This document shows, in pieces, positions 8,577 through 17,605 of a stretch of 64,000 nucleotides of DNA. Position numbers and translations under genes: made by a program. Numbering within the stretch: position 1 is the first letter of the stretch; the number at the start of each line of letters is the position of its first letter. The stretch lies in the NCBI GenBank assembly GCA_027491295.1, contig JAIXWK010000002.1:556032-620031 (forward strand). Direction: 5' to 3'. Source of the DNA: Microbacteriaceae bacterium. GTDB taxonomy: Bacteria; Actinomycetota; Actinomycetes; Actinomycetales; Microbacteriaceae. A model generated the notes under the pieces. The model was not told the origin of the DNA. It searched no databases and worked only from the letters and a program-made list of their open reading frames with translations.

Positions 8577-9413
8577 TTACGCCTCTAGTCTGATCATTGG
8601 ATCACCAAAGATTGCCTCGTTGAGCAGGTAATTCAGCTCGGGAAGAGCAAGCGCCCTTGTGTACGAGGTGTTCAGTGTGAACCTCTCATAATCTAACCCT
8701 TCGATAACCTCAAAAACCCTGGCATCAGAAACTGTGAGGAACATCAAGGTGGTATTTGCAATCCTTGGGAAATCTCGGAAAACCTTGCCGCAGCCAAAAC
8801 CAAAGACCCTGATTGCCAAATCCGCATCCCGTGGCGAGCACTTTCGAATCAAGCCGCGATCTTCGACCTTTATCTTTGGCCGGCGCGCAGCACGTTTTTC
8901 CCAAATTTGAAAGCAAGTTCGCAGGTCATTGCTTGTGCCAATTTGTTCACCGGTGTCGGTCACGTAGTTAACGGCAACATCTTGATCAGAGATTAAGTGA
9001 AAGCGGCGATCGAGTCGATTCTGCACCGACCACTTGCGCCAAGACCTGGGAACCAAAAAGGCTATGTAGTCGCTTTGCTCGGAGGCGTGGTTGAAGAAAG
9101 GGATTGAGAGTGAGTTGTTGCGGCCAAAAGGTGGATTCGAGACGGTGACCAGATTTTTGCTTTTTGGCTTATAGGTGAGAAAGTCTGCTTCTTGAACCGC
9201 TTCGTGTTTGGGGTAAAGATCTACAGCCTCAATTCTTTTCGCTCCAAGTCGCCTCAGTGCTTCAATGAATGCGCCATTGCCACCGGCAGGCTCCAGAAAG
9301 CTGTTGTCAATGCCAGTAATTGCAACAAGGCGAGAGCTGAGTTCAAACGCTAGTTCCTTTGGGGTGTAGTACTGCTCCACCCCAGTCTTTCGACGATTAC
9401 CCAGCTTCTCCAT
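8577..9413 (-). CDS. Orphan SAM-dependent methyltransferase, N6-adenine DNA-methylase type
   Basis: 278 residues. The N-terminus has the EQYYTPKELAFELSSR element common to DNA adenine methylases. Motif I is FLEPAGGNGAFIEAL (about 39-53), an acidic SAM-binding strand is AVDLYPKH (about 63-70), and motif IV is VSNPPFGRNN, with the catalytic NPPF at 93-96. This is the signature of N6-adenine (or N4-cytosine) methylation. The C-terminal half, including FLVPRSWRKWSVQNRLDRRF, may bind the target but is not recognised. No restriction endonuclease or specificity subunit lies nearby, so it would be a solitary methylase. RNA or protein as substrate is possible. The ABC exporter follows one base after it. 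Confidence 0.75.
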   Translation of the reverse strand: MEKLGNRRKTGVEQYYTPKELAFELSSRLVAITGIDNSFLEPAGGNGAFIEALRRLGAKRIEAVDLYPKHEAVQEADFLTYKPKSKNLVTVSNPPFGRNNSLSIPFFNHASEQSDYIAFLVPRSWRKWSVQNRLDRRFHLISDQDVAVNYVTDTGEQIGTSNDLRTCFQIWEKRAARRPKIKVEDRGLIRKCSPRDADLAIRVFGFGCGKVFRDFPRIANTTLMFLTVSDARVFEVIEGLDYERFTLNTSYTRALALPELNYLLNEAIFGDPMIRLEA

Positions 9414-9419
9414 GTGAGA

Positions 9420-9425
9420 AAGATA
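9420..9425 (-). promoter_or_regulatory. -10 element TATCTT upstream of the methyltransferase
   Basis: On the minus strand TATCTT lies six bases before the ATG at 9413, with no purine-rich ribosome site between them. Confidence 0.5.
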
Positions 9426-9529
9426 TCAAGTTATTGAGTACAAAACTTATGCGGTTCTTGAGTGCTCCTGGCACAGCACTTTGCTAATCTAAGTCGTTGC
9501 CCTGATTTGGGCCTGAATTGGAGACAAAG

Positions 9530-10471
9530 TTGTCAAAAAGTGTTGAGCGCGAAGCCGTAATCCGCGCTCGTTCCCTTACTAAGAAATACAAAGATTTTGT
9601 GGCTGTTGACGGGATTGACTTTGATGTCTACCGCGGAGAGTCCTTCGGACTCTTGGGGCCTAACGGTGCCGGTAAGTCCACCACCATGAAGATGATCACT
9701 TCGGTCTCGCAGCGCACCTCGGGTGAGCTGACTATTTTGGGTAAAGAGCCAAACAACCAGGGCCCAGAGATTCGTGCGCACCTAGGTGTCGTGCCGCAAA
9801 AAGACATGCTGGACCGTGAACTGAAGGTCTGGGAAAACCTGGTTACCTACGGCCGCTACTTTGGTTTGCCGCGCAAGTGGCTAAAAACCAAGGTCGAGGA
9901 GCTATTGGAGTTTGCGCAGCTCACTGAGAAGCGCAACGAAAAAGCTGATGACCTATCCGGCGGTATGCAGCGCCGCTTGGCTATCGCCCGCGGCTTGATC
10001 AACGAACCAGAGATTTTGCTGCTTGACGAACCAACCACCGGTCTTGACCCACAGGCCAGACACATTCTTTGGGACCGGCTATTCCGCCTGAAGGAACAGG
10101 GCGTTACCTTGGTGCTGACCACCCACTACATGGATGAGGCAGAGCAGCTTTGCGACCGCATCATTGTTATGGATAAAGGAAAGATCATGGCGGAGGGTTC
10201 ACCTGCCGAGTTGATTCGCAAATACTCTTCAAAGGAAGTCGTTGAGCTTCGTTTCGGAACCGACAAGAACGAGGGTGTTGCCAAGCAGCTTGAGGGTAAG
10301 AGTGAGCGCATTGAGTTACTGCCAGATCGCATCTTGCTTTACACCGACAAGGGCGAGGCGCTGCTCACCGCAATTCTCGACTCTGGTCTGCACCCGGTTA
10401 CCTCTTTAGTCCGCAGGTCTTCGCTCGAGGATGTTTTCTTGCGTCTAACCGGTAGGACGTTGGTCGACTAA
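9530..10471 (+). CDS. ABC transporter ATP-binding protein, DrrA/NodI-like
   Basis: ATPase of an ABC-2 type exporter. TTG at 9530 is preferred over the in-frame TTG at 9518 because GGAGA at 9520-9524 then sits as its ribosome-binding site; this gives 313 residues. Walker A LLGPNGAGKSTT (about 41-52), signature DDLSGGMQRRLAIARGLI, Walker B ILLLDEPTTGLDPQAR, and the C-terminal domain typical of the DrrA family. The downstream permease start shares one base with its stop codon. The substrate is unknown; the family exports drugs, lipids or polysaccharide-type molecules. Confidence 0.9.
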   Translation: MSKSVEREAVIRARSLTKKYKDFVAVDGIDFDVYRGESFGLLGPNGAGKSTTMKMITSVSQRTSGELTILGKEPNNQGPEIRAHLGVVPQKDMLDRELKVWENLVTYGRYFGLPRKWLKTKVEELLEFAQLTEKRNEKADDLSGGMQRRLAIARGLINEPEILLLDEPTTGLDPQARHILWDRLFRLKEQGVTLVLTTHYMDEAEQLCDRIIVMDKGKIMAEGSPAELIRKYSSKEVVELRFGTDKNEGVAKQLEGKSERIELLPDRILLYTDKGEALLTAILDSGLHPVTSLVRRSSLEDVFLRLTGRTLVD

Positions 10472-11301
10472 TGTCACTGGAATTCAAGCCCGGTAGCGCG
10501 GTAGACCCAAAGCGCGCGGTGCGCTTTGGCGCTTGGCGAGTAGCCGAGTACCGCTTCTACTCGATGAGTAAGTGGATGACCTCGGTCATCGTCTTCGGCT
10601 TCGGTAACCCGATTTTGTACTTGATCTCAGTGGGCCTAGGCATTGGTGCATTGGTTGATGCCAACACCGGTGGTGGCGGCATCTTGGGTGTCCCATACAT
10701 TCAGTTCGTAGCCCCAGCGCTTTTGGCATCAGCCGCAATTCAGGGTGTGATGGACGAGGTTACCTTCCCGACCATGGATGGTTTTGTCTGGGACAAGGTT
10801 TTCTTTGCGATCAATGCCACCAGCGTTTCCGCGACGCAAATTGCCAATGGGGTAATGATTGTTGCGCTGGGCAGAGGGCTGTTCACGACCGTGTTGTATT
10901 TGGGAGTGCTGCTAGCCTTCGGGGCTGTTCCCATCACCAGCGTCCTTCCGCTGCTGTTCACTTCAATGCTTGCCGGCTGGGGTTGGGCGTCTGTCATGCT
11001 TGCGATTACCGCCAGGCTCGAGCGCGATGATGGTTACTTTGCAATCATTGGCCGCTTCGTGATTGCCCCGATGTTCCTTTTCTCCGGAACCTTCTACCCG
11101 CTTGAGCAAATGCCACTTTTCTTGCAGCCGCTGGGTTGGATCTCGCCACTTTGGCACTCGGTTCAGCTAGGCCGCCATCTTTCATACGGCATGGAGCTGG
11201 CCGATGGCATGCTCTTGGTCCACTTGGCATATTTGGCAATCATGGGCATTGTCGGCATGCGCTTTGTGTATCCAAAGTTCAAGGAGCGGTTGTCTCGATG
11301 A
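10471..11301 (+). CDS. ABC-2 type permease, first of a pair
   Basis: 276 residues with about six transmembrane helices, of the DrrB/NodJ class. The segment FIGRFVIAPMFLFSGTFYPLEQMP is the typical ABC-2 permease signature in the second half. The start ATG overlaps the ATPase stop, and its own stop overlaps the next permease start (ATGA), so all three proteins are translationally coupled. Probably forms a heterodimeric channel with the next product. Confidence 0.88.
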   Translation: MSLEFKPGSAVDPKRAVRFGAWRVAEYRFYSMSKWMTSVIVFGFGNPILYLISVGLGIGALVDANTGGGGILGVPYIQFVAPALLASAAIQGVMDEVTFPTMDGFVWDKVFFAINATSVSATQIANGVMIVALGRGLFTTVLYLGVLLAFGAVPITSVLPLLFTSMLAGWGWASVMLAITARLERDDGYFAIIGRFVIAPMFLFSGTFYPLEQMPLFLQPLGWISPLWHSVQLGRHLSYGMELADGMLLVHLAYLAIMGIVGMRFVYPKFKERLSR

Positions 11302-12140
11302 TCACTCAAACTTTGATTACGCAGGCTGTCGCGATTGCCGAAAAGCGCGCCAAGCGACCAGGTGCTTCGGTTTACTCAGGTCGCGCGATGACCATGATTG
11401 AGCGATCGCTCTACGCAGCTAAGAGCTCGAACTGGCTGATTATCATCTCCGGCTTTGTGGAGCCGGTGCTCTATTTGATGGCCTTTGGTTTTGGTATCGG
11501 GCAGCTAATTGGAGATATTCAGGATGGCAGCGGAAACCCGGTTAGCTACGCGGCTTACATTGCGCCAGCACTACTGGCAACCAGTGCCATGAACGGTGCG
11601 CTTTATGACGCCACCTGGAATGTGTTTTTCAAGATGCACTTCAGCAAGGTTTACCAGGTAATGCTTTCCAGCTCCCTTGGCCCAATGGATGTTGCCCTGG
11701 GTGAGATTTCTTGGGCCCTGATTCGCGGCGCTACCTACTCGGTGGGTTTCATGGCAATTGCTTGGCCACTGGGGCTCGTAACCAGCGCCTGGGGTCTGCT
11801 TGCGATTCCAGCTGCGACGCTGATTGCTTTTGGCTTTGCATCAATTGGCATGGCGATTACCTCATATATGAAGAACTTCCAGCAGATGAACTGGGTGAAC
11901 TTCTTCCTATTGCCAATGTTCTTATTCTCAGGAACTTTCTTCCCGGTCAGCGTCTATCCAGAGTGGATTCAGGTAATTGTGAAGGCGCTGCCACTTTGCC
12001 AGGGCGTGGACCTAGTTCGCTCGTTGATGCTTGGGATTATCGATATCAGCGTGCTTGGACACATCGCATACTTTGTGGTGATGATTGTGCTCGGCTTGAG
12101 CTTCACAACCGTGAGGCTCAAGGCTCTGTTTATGCGGTAG
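11298..12140 (+). CDS. ABC-2 type permease, second of a pair
   Basis: ATG at 11298 overlaps the preceding stop and gives 280 residues; the frame is open further upstream, but that part lies within the first permease. About six membrane helices follow an N-terminal cytoplasmic segment (about 1-45). It carries the matching signature NFFLLPMFLFSGTFFPVSVYPEW. It resembles its neighbour across the same regions, consistent with an old duplication giving two non-identical membrane subunits. It ends 34 bases before convergent ribH. Confidence 0.88.
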   Translation: MITQTLITQAVAIAEKRAKRPGASVYSGRAMTMIERSLYAAKSSNWLIIISGFVEPVLYLMAFGFGIGQLIGDIQDGSGNPVSYAAYIAPALLATSAMNGALYDATWNVFFKMHFSKVYQVMLSSSLGPMDVALGEISWALIRGATYSVGFMAIAWPLGLVTSAWGLLAIPAATLIAFGFASIGMAITSYMKNFQQMNWVNFFLLPMFLFSGTFFPVSVYPEWIQVIVKALPLCQGVDLVRSLMLGIIDISVLGHIAYFVVMIVLGLSFTTVRLKALFMR

Positions 12141-12174
12141 TTCGCCGCGATCGCGAATTATTGAGAAAATGCGA

Positions 12175-12633
12175 CTAACGCAGGTTTGCCATGGTCAAAG
12201 CAGCCTGAACAGCTTCCTTGCCCTTGTCTTCCTTTGACCCTGCAAGGCCCGCTCTAGCAAGTGCTTCGCTTTCGTTGTTCACGGTCAGCAGTCCAAACCC
12301 AATAGGAACCCCGTAGTCCAACTGAACTCTGGTGAGACCTTCGGTCGCGGAGTCGCAAACAAAATCAAAATGCGGGGTTTCGCCCTGGATTACCACCCCG
12401 AGGGCAATGATCGCTTTAGCACCGCGTTCCGCCGCCCACTTAGCTGCCAATGGCAATTCGAATGCGCCAGGCACGGTTTGCTGGATTACCTTTGTGGCAC
12501 CGGATGCCTCAAGCTCGCGAAGAGCTCCTTGGACAAGCGCATCCATAATCTGGGTGTGCCAACTGGTCGCAATTACATATATCTTTTTACCCGCCGCGCT
12601 TGAGCGCAGTTCGGGAGCACCTGATCCACTCAC
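12175..12633 (-). CDS. ribH: 6,7-dimethyl-8-ribityllumazine synthase
   Basis: Condenses the ribityl-aminouracil intermediate with dihydroxybutanone phosphate, the penultimate riboflavin step. 152 residues, normal size, forming icosahedral or pentameric assemblies in the family. Motifs: TSWHTQIMDALVQGAL, VPGAFELPLAAKWAAE (about 55-70), ALGVVIQGETPHFDFVC and GVPIGFGLLTVNNESEALAR. The start is GTG at 12633, two bases after the ribBA stop; last gene of the rib operon. Confidence 0.95.
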   Translation of the reverse strand: MSGSGAPELRSSAAGKKIYVIATSWHTQIMDALVQGALRELEASGATKVIQQTVPGAFELPLAAKWAAERGAKAIIALGVVIQGETPHFDFVCDSATEGLTRVQLDYGVPIGFGLLTVNNESEALARAGLAGSKEDKGKEAVQAALTMANLR

Positions 12634-12635
12634 GG

Positions 12636-13868
12636 TTACAGGCTAGCTGGAAATTGGTGTCCCATGCGCTCGCGCTTTACCTGCAGGTAACCGGTGTTCT
12701 CTGCGGCAAGACCTACGATCAAAGGGACAGTCTCATTCACCGGAATGCCAGCGGCAATCAAGAAGTCGCTCTTGGCTGGGTTGTTGGTCATTAGTCGAAC
12801 GCTCTTGACACCTAGGTCGTTCAAAATCGCAACTGCTGCGCCGTACTCGCGAGCTTCGGAAGGCAGTCCAAGGGCAAGGTTGGCATCGACGGTGTCGAGA
12901 CCCTTCTCCTGAAGCGCATATGCCTTCAGCTTGTTTAGCAGTCCAATACCGCGACCTTCTTGACCACGCAGGTAAATTACGATGCCACCGTTTGGGTCTG
13001 CGGTTGCAGCATCCATTGCCGCGTCCAGCTGCGGGCCACACTCACACTTGAGTGAGCCAAACGCCTCGCCGGTGATGCACTCGGAGTGCAGGCGGACAAG
13101 TACGTTCTCGCCGGTTGGGTTACCGGAAATCAATGCCACGTGGTCGGCAGTAGTTTCAACGTCGTAGTAACCGCGGAGTCTGAAGTCTCCGTGGGTGGTA
13201 GGAACGTTGGCTTCTGCCTCAAATCGGATGCGGTTGGCAGGCTGAGTCAGCTTCAACTGGCGACGCGATAGGTGGTCTTTTAGGTTAGCAATGGTGGTCA
13301 TGGGTAGTTCAAACCGCTTAGCGGTCTCCAATAATTCCCCAAATCTCATCATTGTTCCGTCATCGTTAACCATCTCGGCCATCAGAGCCACCGGTTGAAG
13401 GCCGGCTAATAGCAATAGGTCAACCGCTGCTTCGGTGTGGCCAGCTCGCTCCAGCACGCCACCTTCCTTTGCTCTAAGCGGAAGAACGTGTCCCGGGCGA
13501 ATCAAAGAGTCAGCTGTGGAGTTTGGGTCTGCTAGCACTCGACCGGTAAGGGCTCGTTCTGCGGCGCTGATTCCGGTGGAGGTTCGACTGGCAGCATCGA
13601 CACTTACGGTGTAGGCGGTCTGGTGGGTGTCTTTGTTGTTGATCCACATCAAAGGCAATTCCAGCTTGTTAGCGCGGTCTCGGCTCATTGGTGCGCAAAT
13701 GTAGCCCGAGGTGTAGCGAATCATCCATGCCAACCACTCCTGGGTGGCAAACTCAGCGGCGATAATCGCGTCGCCTTCGTTTTCTCGATCCTCGGCATCC
13801 GATACCAAAACCGGCTTGCCAGCCTGCAGGGCCGCAATTACCTCTTCAATGCTTGAAAGTTGACTCAT
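12636..13868 (-). CDS. ribBA: Bifunctional 3,4-dihydroxy-2-butanone-4-phosphate synthase / GTP cyclohydrolase II
   Basis: Supplies both riboflavin precursors, from ribulose-5-phosphate and from GTP. 410 residues: the RibB domain about 1-200 (VSDAEDRENEGDAIIAAEF, then GHTEAAVDLLLLAGL) and the RibA domain about 210-400, with the zinc cysteines in HSECITGEAFGSLKCECGPQ and the GTP loop YLRGQEGRGIGLLNKLKAY. The start overlaps the ribE stop (ATGA). Confidence 0.96.
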   Translation of the reverse strand: MSQLSSIEEVIAALQAGKPVLVSDAEDRENEGDAIIAAEFATQEWLAWMIRYTSGYICAPMSRDRANKLELPLMWINNKDTHQTAYTVSVDAASRTSTGISAAERALTGRVLADPNSTADSLIRPGHVLPLRAKEGGVLERAGHTEAAVDLLLLAGLQPVALMAEMVNDDGTMMRFGELLETAKRFELPMTTIANLKDHLSRRQLKLTQPANRIRFEAEANVPTTHGDFRLRGYYDVETTADHVALISGNPTGENVLVRLHSECITGEAFGSLKCECGPQLDAAMDAATADPNGGIVIYLRGQEGRGIGLLNKLKAYALQEKGLDTVDANLALGLPSEAREYGAAVAILNDLGVKSVRLMTNNPAKSDFLIAAGIPVNETVPLIVGLAAENTGYLQVKRERMGHQFPASL

Positions 13869-14455
13869 TTGAATTGCAAAAGCCTCTCAATGTGCTTCGC
13901 GAGCACGTCCGCCTCAACGTTGACCTTGTCGCCTGGCTGCTTATAGCCCAGGGTGGTCACCTCTAAAGTTTCCGGAATCAGCGAAACCGCTATGTGGTCG
14001 TCGCCAAGTTCGTTCACGGTCAGGGAGATGCCATCGATGGTGATGGATCCCTTCATCACGACATACTTCATAAGATCTGCCGGAATGCGAACCCGCACCC
14101 AGTCCCAGTTGTCGCTTTTCTCTCGCGAGATGACTTCGCCAACGCCGTCAACGTGACCCTGCACGATGTGACCGCCAAATCGAGTTTCGTGCTGCATAGC
14201 ACGCTCCAGGTTGATGACATCGCCAACTTTCACCTCACTCAGGCTTGAGCACTTGAGCGTCTCCAGCATCACATCTGCGGTGAAGGAGTTGCCGTCGATG
14301 TCAATTGCAGTAAGGCAGGTGCCGGAGCAGCTGATTGAGTCTCCGCGCTTTAGGTCGCTGAGCACCTTGCCACAGGAGATGGTTAGTCGAATCGCATCTG
14401 GCTGTGATTCGATAGCAGAAACTTTTCCAAGCTCTTCAATGATTCCGGTGAACAT
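13865..14455 (-). CDS. ribE: Riboflavin synthase, alpha chain
   Basis: Dismutates two lumazines to riboflavin. 196 residues built as two related lumazine-binding barrels: MFTGIIEELGKVSAIE at the N-terminus and ETRFGGHIVQGHVDGVGEV opening the second half. GTCLTAIDI and GISLTVNEL are the paired internal motifs. Its start shares one base with the ribD stop, so translation is coupled. Confidence 0.95.
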   Translation of the reverse strand: MFTGIIEELGKVSAIESQPDAIRLTISCGKVLSDLKRGDSISCSGTCLTAIDIDGNSFTADVMLETLKCSSLSEVKVGDVINLERAMQHETRFGGHIVQGHVDGVGEVISREKSDNWDWVRVRIPADLMKYVVMKGSITIDGISLTVNELGDDHIAVSLIPETLEVTTLGYKQPGDKVNVEADVLAKHIERLLQFK

Positions 14456-15480
14456 TAGGCCCTCCTGGCTCTAAGAAATAGATCGTTGCCGAATTGCTGG
14501 ATCTCAAAAATCTCTAGTCGATGCGCATCGGCGATAGTCCCAACCCCGATGTCAGTCAGCGCAGTCTTCGTTCCTCCAATTAGGGCTGGAGCAAGGTAGA
14601 TCTGATATTCATCGACAAGGTTTTCGCGCTCAAACTGACTTGCCAAGTTTGGACCACCTTCAACCAGTAGGTGCTTGATGCCACGAGCCCAAAGATCCGC
14701 AAGCGCATCTTCCAGGTTTCTGGTTTGAAGGTGAATGGTCGGTGCTTTGTCGTTAAGTATCTTGCGGTCCTGAGGTAGCTCGCGCTGACCAATCACCACT
14801 CGAATCGGCTGGTGCTCAAAGTAGCTGCCATCAGACTTGCGAGCGGTAAGTTCCGGGTCGTCGACCAACACGGTTCCAGTTCCAACGGCAATGCCGTCGA
14901 TTTGGGACCGAGTGATATGAGTGTGCTCACGAGATGCCGGACCTGAGATCCACTGGCTGGTGCCATCCTCGGCAGCGTTTCTGCCATCTAGGCTGCTTGC
15001 CCACTTCAATGTCACATAGGTTCGCTTGTTGCGGTTAGCCGTTAGCCACACTCTGATCTGGTGGTCGGCTTCTTGAGATAGGAATCCTGGAATGACTTCA
15101 ATGCCGGCTTCGCGAAGTGCATCCGCCCCATTGCCGGAGACATCTCCTGGATCTTGAGATGCAAAAACAACCCTGGAGATTCCGGCTGCAATCAAAGCTT
15201 GCGAGCAAGGACCGGTTCTACCGGTGTGATTGCAAGGCTCTAGCGTGACTACCGCGGTGAGGTTCGCAGGCGGATTGCTGCCGTAGGCCTCGTTTAGGTT
15301 GCTAAGCGCCATGACCTCGGCGTGAGCGGTGCCGGCACCCTCGTGCCACCCCTCGGCAATTATGTTTAGGTCTTCATCGAGAATGACAGCGCCAACCTGA
15401 GGGTTCACGCCGTAGGCGGGACCATTTAGGGCAAGTTCGAGTGACCTGCGCATCGCAGGCTCGAAGTCTTGCTGGTTCAT
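14455..15480 (-). CDS. ribD: Bifunctional diaminohydroxyphosphoribosylaminopyrimidine deaminase / 5-amino-6-(5-phosphoribosylamino)uracil reductase
   Basis: Second and third steps of the riboflavin branch from GTP. ATG at 15480 is chosen because GAGGGCGAA precedes it as ribosome-binding site and the protein then begins MNQQDFEPAMRRSLELA; 341 residues. The deaminase domain has the zinc site GTAHAEVMAL and LEPCNHTGRTGPCSQALI; the reductase domain starts near 155 (TYVTLKWASSLDGRNA) and includes LLVEGGPNLASQF. First gene of the operon, 64 bases after the riboswitch. Confidence 0.95.
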   Translation of the reverse strand: MNQQDFEPAMRRSLELALNGPAYGVNPQVGAVILDEDLNIIAEGWHEGAGTAHAEVMALSNLNEAYGSNPPANLTAVVTLEPCNHTGRTGPCSQALIAAGISRVVFASQDPGDVSGNGADALREAGIEVIPGFLSQEADHQIRVWLTANRNKRTYVTLKWASSLDGRNAAEDGTSQWISGPASREHTHITRSQIDGIAVGTGTVLVDDPELTARKSDGSYFEHQPIRVVIGQRELPQDRKILNDKAPTIHLQTRNLEDALADLWARGIKHLLVEGGPNLASQFERENLVDEYQIYLAPALIGGTKTALTDIGVGTIADAHRLEIFEIQQFGNDLFLRARRA

Positions 15481-15543
15481 TTCGCCCTCTCGGTTATCAC
15501 AGACCGCAGGCGCGCGAGAAAAACGGGTGCACAGCACCCATGT

Positions 15544-15682
15544 TCTTCTCCCATCCGGACTTTAACCGTCGGTACCGGAATTTCACCGATTCAACCGCCT
15601 GAGGTCATTTAGCTGGCTGCCAAACTCCCAGTCGGGTCGCGGACTATAACCGCCGGCTCAGATTTTCACTGACCCCGAAGAA
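15544..15682 (-). promoter_or_regulatory. FMN riboswitch (RFN element) controlling ribD-ribE-ribBA-ribH
   Basis: Read on the minus strand, the conserved blocks occur in order: TTCGGGGTCAGTGAAAATC, then GAGCCGGCGGTTATAGTCCG, then GGTGAAATTCCGGTACCGAC and finally GGTTAAAGTCCGGATGGGAGA. The outer arms TCTTCGGGG and GGGAGAAGA type ends close the P1 helix. Binding of FMN should switch off the downstream operon. The ribD ribosome-binding site lies about 55-60 bases beyond, so translational sequestration or attenuation are both possible. Confidence 0.95.
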
Positions 15683-15730
15683 CTGTGTTACTTAGAACAA
15701 TACTTGTTTTGGCTAGAAAATTCCTTGGCT

Positions 15731-16732
15731 TTATGGCCGCACAAAGCCGAGCTTGTCGTAAACATCCGAAAGCGTGCGCTCGGCAATTTGATTTGCCTTT
15801 GCTGCTCCCTGAGCCAAAAGTCGATCAAGCTCAGCAGGATCCGCCAAGAGTTCTTGGGCTCTTTCTCGAATTGGATCTAGCGCGGCAACCACGGCATCCG
15901 CGACCGCAGTCTTGAGTGCGCCATAGCCCTGACCCTGCAGTGAGCTAGTAAACGACTCAACACTTTCACCGGTGACCGCGCTGTAAATGCCAATTAGGTT
16001 TGAGACTCCAGGCTTAGCTTCGCGATCAAAGCGAATCTCGCCATCGGTGTCGGTGACTGCGCTCTTGATCTTCTTGGCGATCACGCTTGGCTCGTCCATT
16101 AGGTTCACAAGGCCCTTTGGGTCTTGAGCGGACTTGGACATCTTCGCGGTTGGTTCCTGAAGGTCGTAAATCTTTGCGGTCTCCTTCAAGATGTGAGCCT
16201 CAGGAATCTCAAAGGTCTTTCCGAATCGAGAGTTGAACCTGGTCGCCAGGTCTCTGGTTAGCTCTAGGTGCTGACGCTGGTCTTCGCCAATCGGCACTGC
16301 CTTTGGCTGGTAAAGCAAGATGTCGGCGGCCTGCAAAATCGGGTAGGTGAAGAGCCCAACAGAAGAGTTGTCTGCGCCACCTTTTTGACTCTTGTCCTTG
16401 AACTGGGTCATACGGCTTGCCTCACCAAAGCCGGTGATGCAATTTAAAACCCAAGCCAGCTGAGCGTGAGCAGGAACGTGAGATTGAACAAATAGTGCGG
16501 ACTTACTCGGGTCAATTCCGGCTGCAATATATTGCGCCGCGGTGCGGCGAGTGTTTTGTCGAAGTTCGTTCGGGTCCTGCGCAACGGTAATGGCGTGCAG
16601 GTCAACAATCACGTAGTAAGCGTTGAAGTCATCCTGCATCTTTACCCACTGGGTAAGCGCACCAAGGTAGTTACCGAGGTGAAGGCTGGCAGCGCTGGGC
16701 TGCATTCCCGAGAGCAGGTTGGGCTTTGTCAT
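15731..16732 (-). CDS. trpS: Tryptophanyl-tRNA synthetase
   Basis: Charges tRNA-Trp. 333 residues, normal for the bacterial class I enzyme. HIGH-like [17 protein letters not shown] near 14-30, [20 protein letters not shown] and the KMSKS loop [13 protein letters not shown] (about 196-208). It follows xthA by seven bases, so it belongs to the sdh-xthA-trpS transcription unit. The stop lies about 48 bases upstream of the FMN riboswitch. Confidence 0.96.
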   Translation of the reverse strand: MTKPNLLSGMQPSAASLHLGNYLGALTQWVKMQDDFNAYYVIVDLHAITVAQDPNELRQNTRRTAAQYIAAGIDPSKSALFVQSHVPAHAQLAWVLNCITGFGEASRMTQFKDKSQKGGADNSSVGLFTYPILQAADILLYQPKAVPIGEDQRQHLELTRDLATRFNSRFGKTFEIPEAHILKETAKIYDLQEPTAKMSKSAQDPKGLVNLMDEPSVIAKKIKSAVTDTDGEIRFDREAKPGVSNLIGIYSAVTGESVESFTSSLQGQGYGALKTAVADAVVAALDPIRERAQELLADPAELDRLLAQGAAKANQIAERTLSDVYDKLGFVRP

Positions 16733-16739
16733 TTTTGTC

Positions 16740-17549
16740 CTACAGGTCGTATTCGACGTTCACGGGTGTGTGATCGGTCCAACGGGTGTCATAGCTTGGA
16801 GCTCTATCAACCCGATAATTCTGCCCCTTTTCCGCAAGCTTTGGGGTAGCTAATTGGTAATCAATGCGCCAGCCAGCATCGGTGTCGAAGGCTTGCCCAC
16901 GGAATGACCACCAGGTGTATGGACCTGGCACGCCTGGGTGTGCGGCTCTTCCCATATCCACCCAGCCCTGGTTTGCAAAGCCATCAAAGAAGGCGCGCTC
17001 CTCTGGCAGGAAGCCGGCATTTTTTAGATTGCCCTTCCAGTTTTTGATGTCAAGCTCGGTGTGACCAACATTTAGGTCACCAACCACAACCGCATATTCG
17101 CGGTTTTTGATTAGCCACTGCATGCGCTCAGACATGGCATTTAGAAACTTGTACTTCTCCACCTGTTTTGGGGTGTCCACCTCACCGGAGTGAACATAGA
17201 CACTCACCACGGTAAAAATCCCGCTAGAAGTTTCAAAATCAGCTTCGATCCAACGACCAGCAGAGTCAAAGTCATCGGGCCCAAGATTGACCCTGACCTC
17301 AAGGGCTGGCTGCTTGGAGAGAACTGCGACACCTGCGCGACCCTTGGCGGTGGCTTCGTGGTCGTAGATGTTCCAGCCACCCGGGATGGCAATCGGACCG
17401 TCAACCGCAAGAGCTAATAGCTCACCCTGGGGCGCACGAACTTCCTGAAGGCAAAGGATGTCTGGGTCTGCTTCTTTGAGCCACTGCGCCATCGACTTCT
17501 TAGCTGCAGCTCGAATGCCGTTTACGTTGACTGTTGTGACCTTGAGCAT
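16740..17549 (-). CDS. xthA: Exodeoxyribonuclease III
   Basis: AP endonuclease and 3'-5' exonuclease of base-excision repair. The start is uncertain: ATG 17549 gives a family-like N-terminus ([15 protein letters not shown], 269 residues), ATG 17564 has AAGAG just before it, and 17585 is also open. Catalytic elements are visible: [20 protein letters not shown] with the metal Glu, [16 protein letters not shown] with Asp/Asn, and the C-terminal [13 protein letters not shown] with the catalytic His. Same strand as sdhB, which ends 21-57 bases upstream depending on the start. Confidence 0.9.
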   Translation of the reverse strand: MLKVTTVNVNGIRAAAKKSMAQWLKEADPDILCLQEVRAPQGELLALAVDGPIAIPGGWNIYDHEATAKGRAGVAVLSKQPALEVRVNLGPDDFDSAGRWIEADFETSSGIFTVVSVYVHSGEVDTPKQVEKYKFLNAMSERMQWLIKNREYAVVVGDLNVGHTELDIKNWKGNLKNAGFLPEERAFFDGFANQGWVDMGRAAHPGVPGPYTWWSFRGQAFDTDAGWRIDYQLATPKLAEKGQNYRVDRAPSYDTRWTDHTPVNVEYDL

Positions 17550-17605
17550 TGGTTGGTTATCCATATCTCTTTGCCATGTAGCCAAGTGCGGCTAGGCAAA
17601 ATTGG

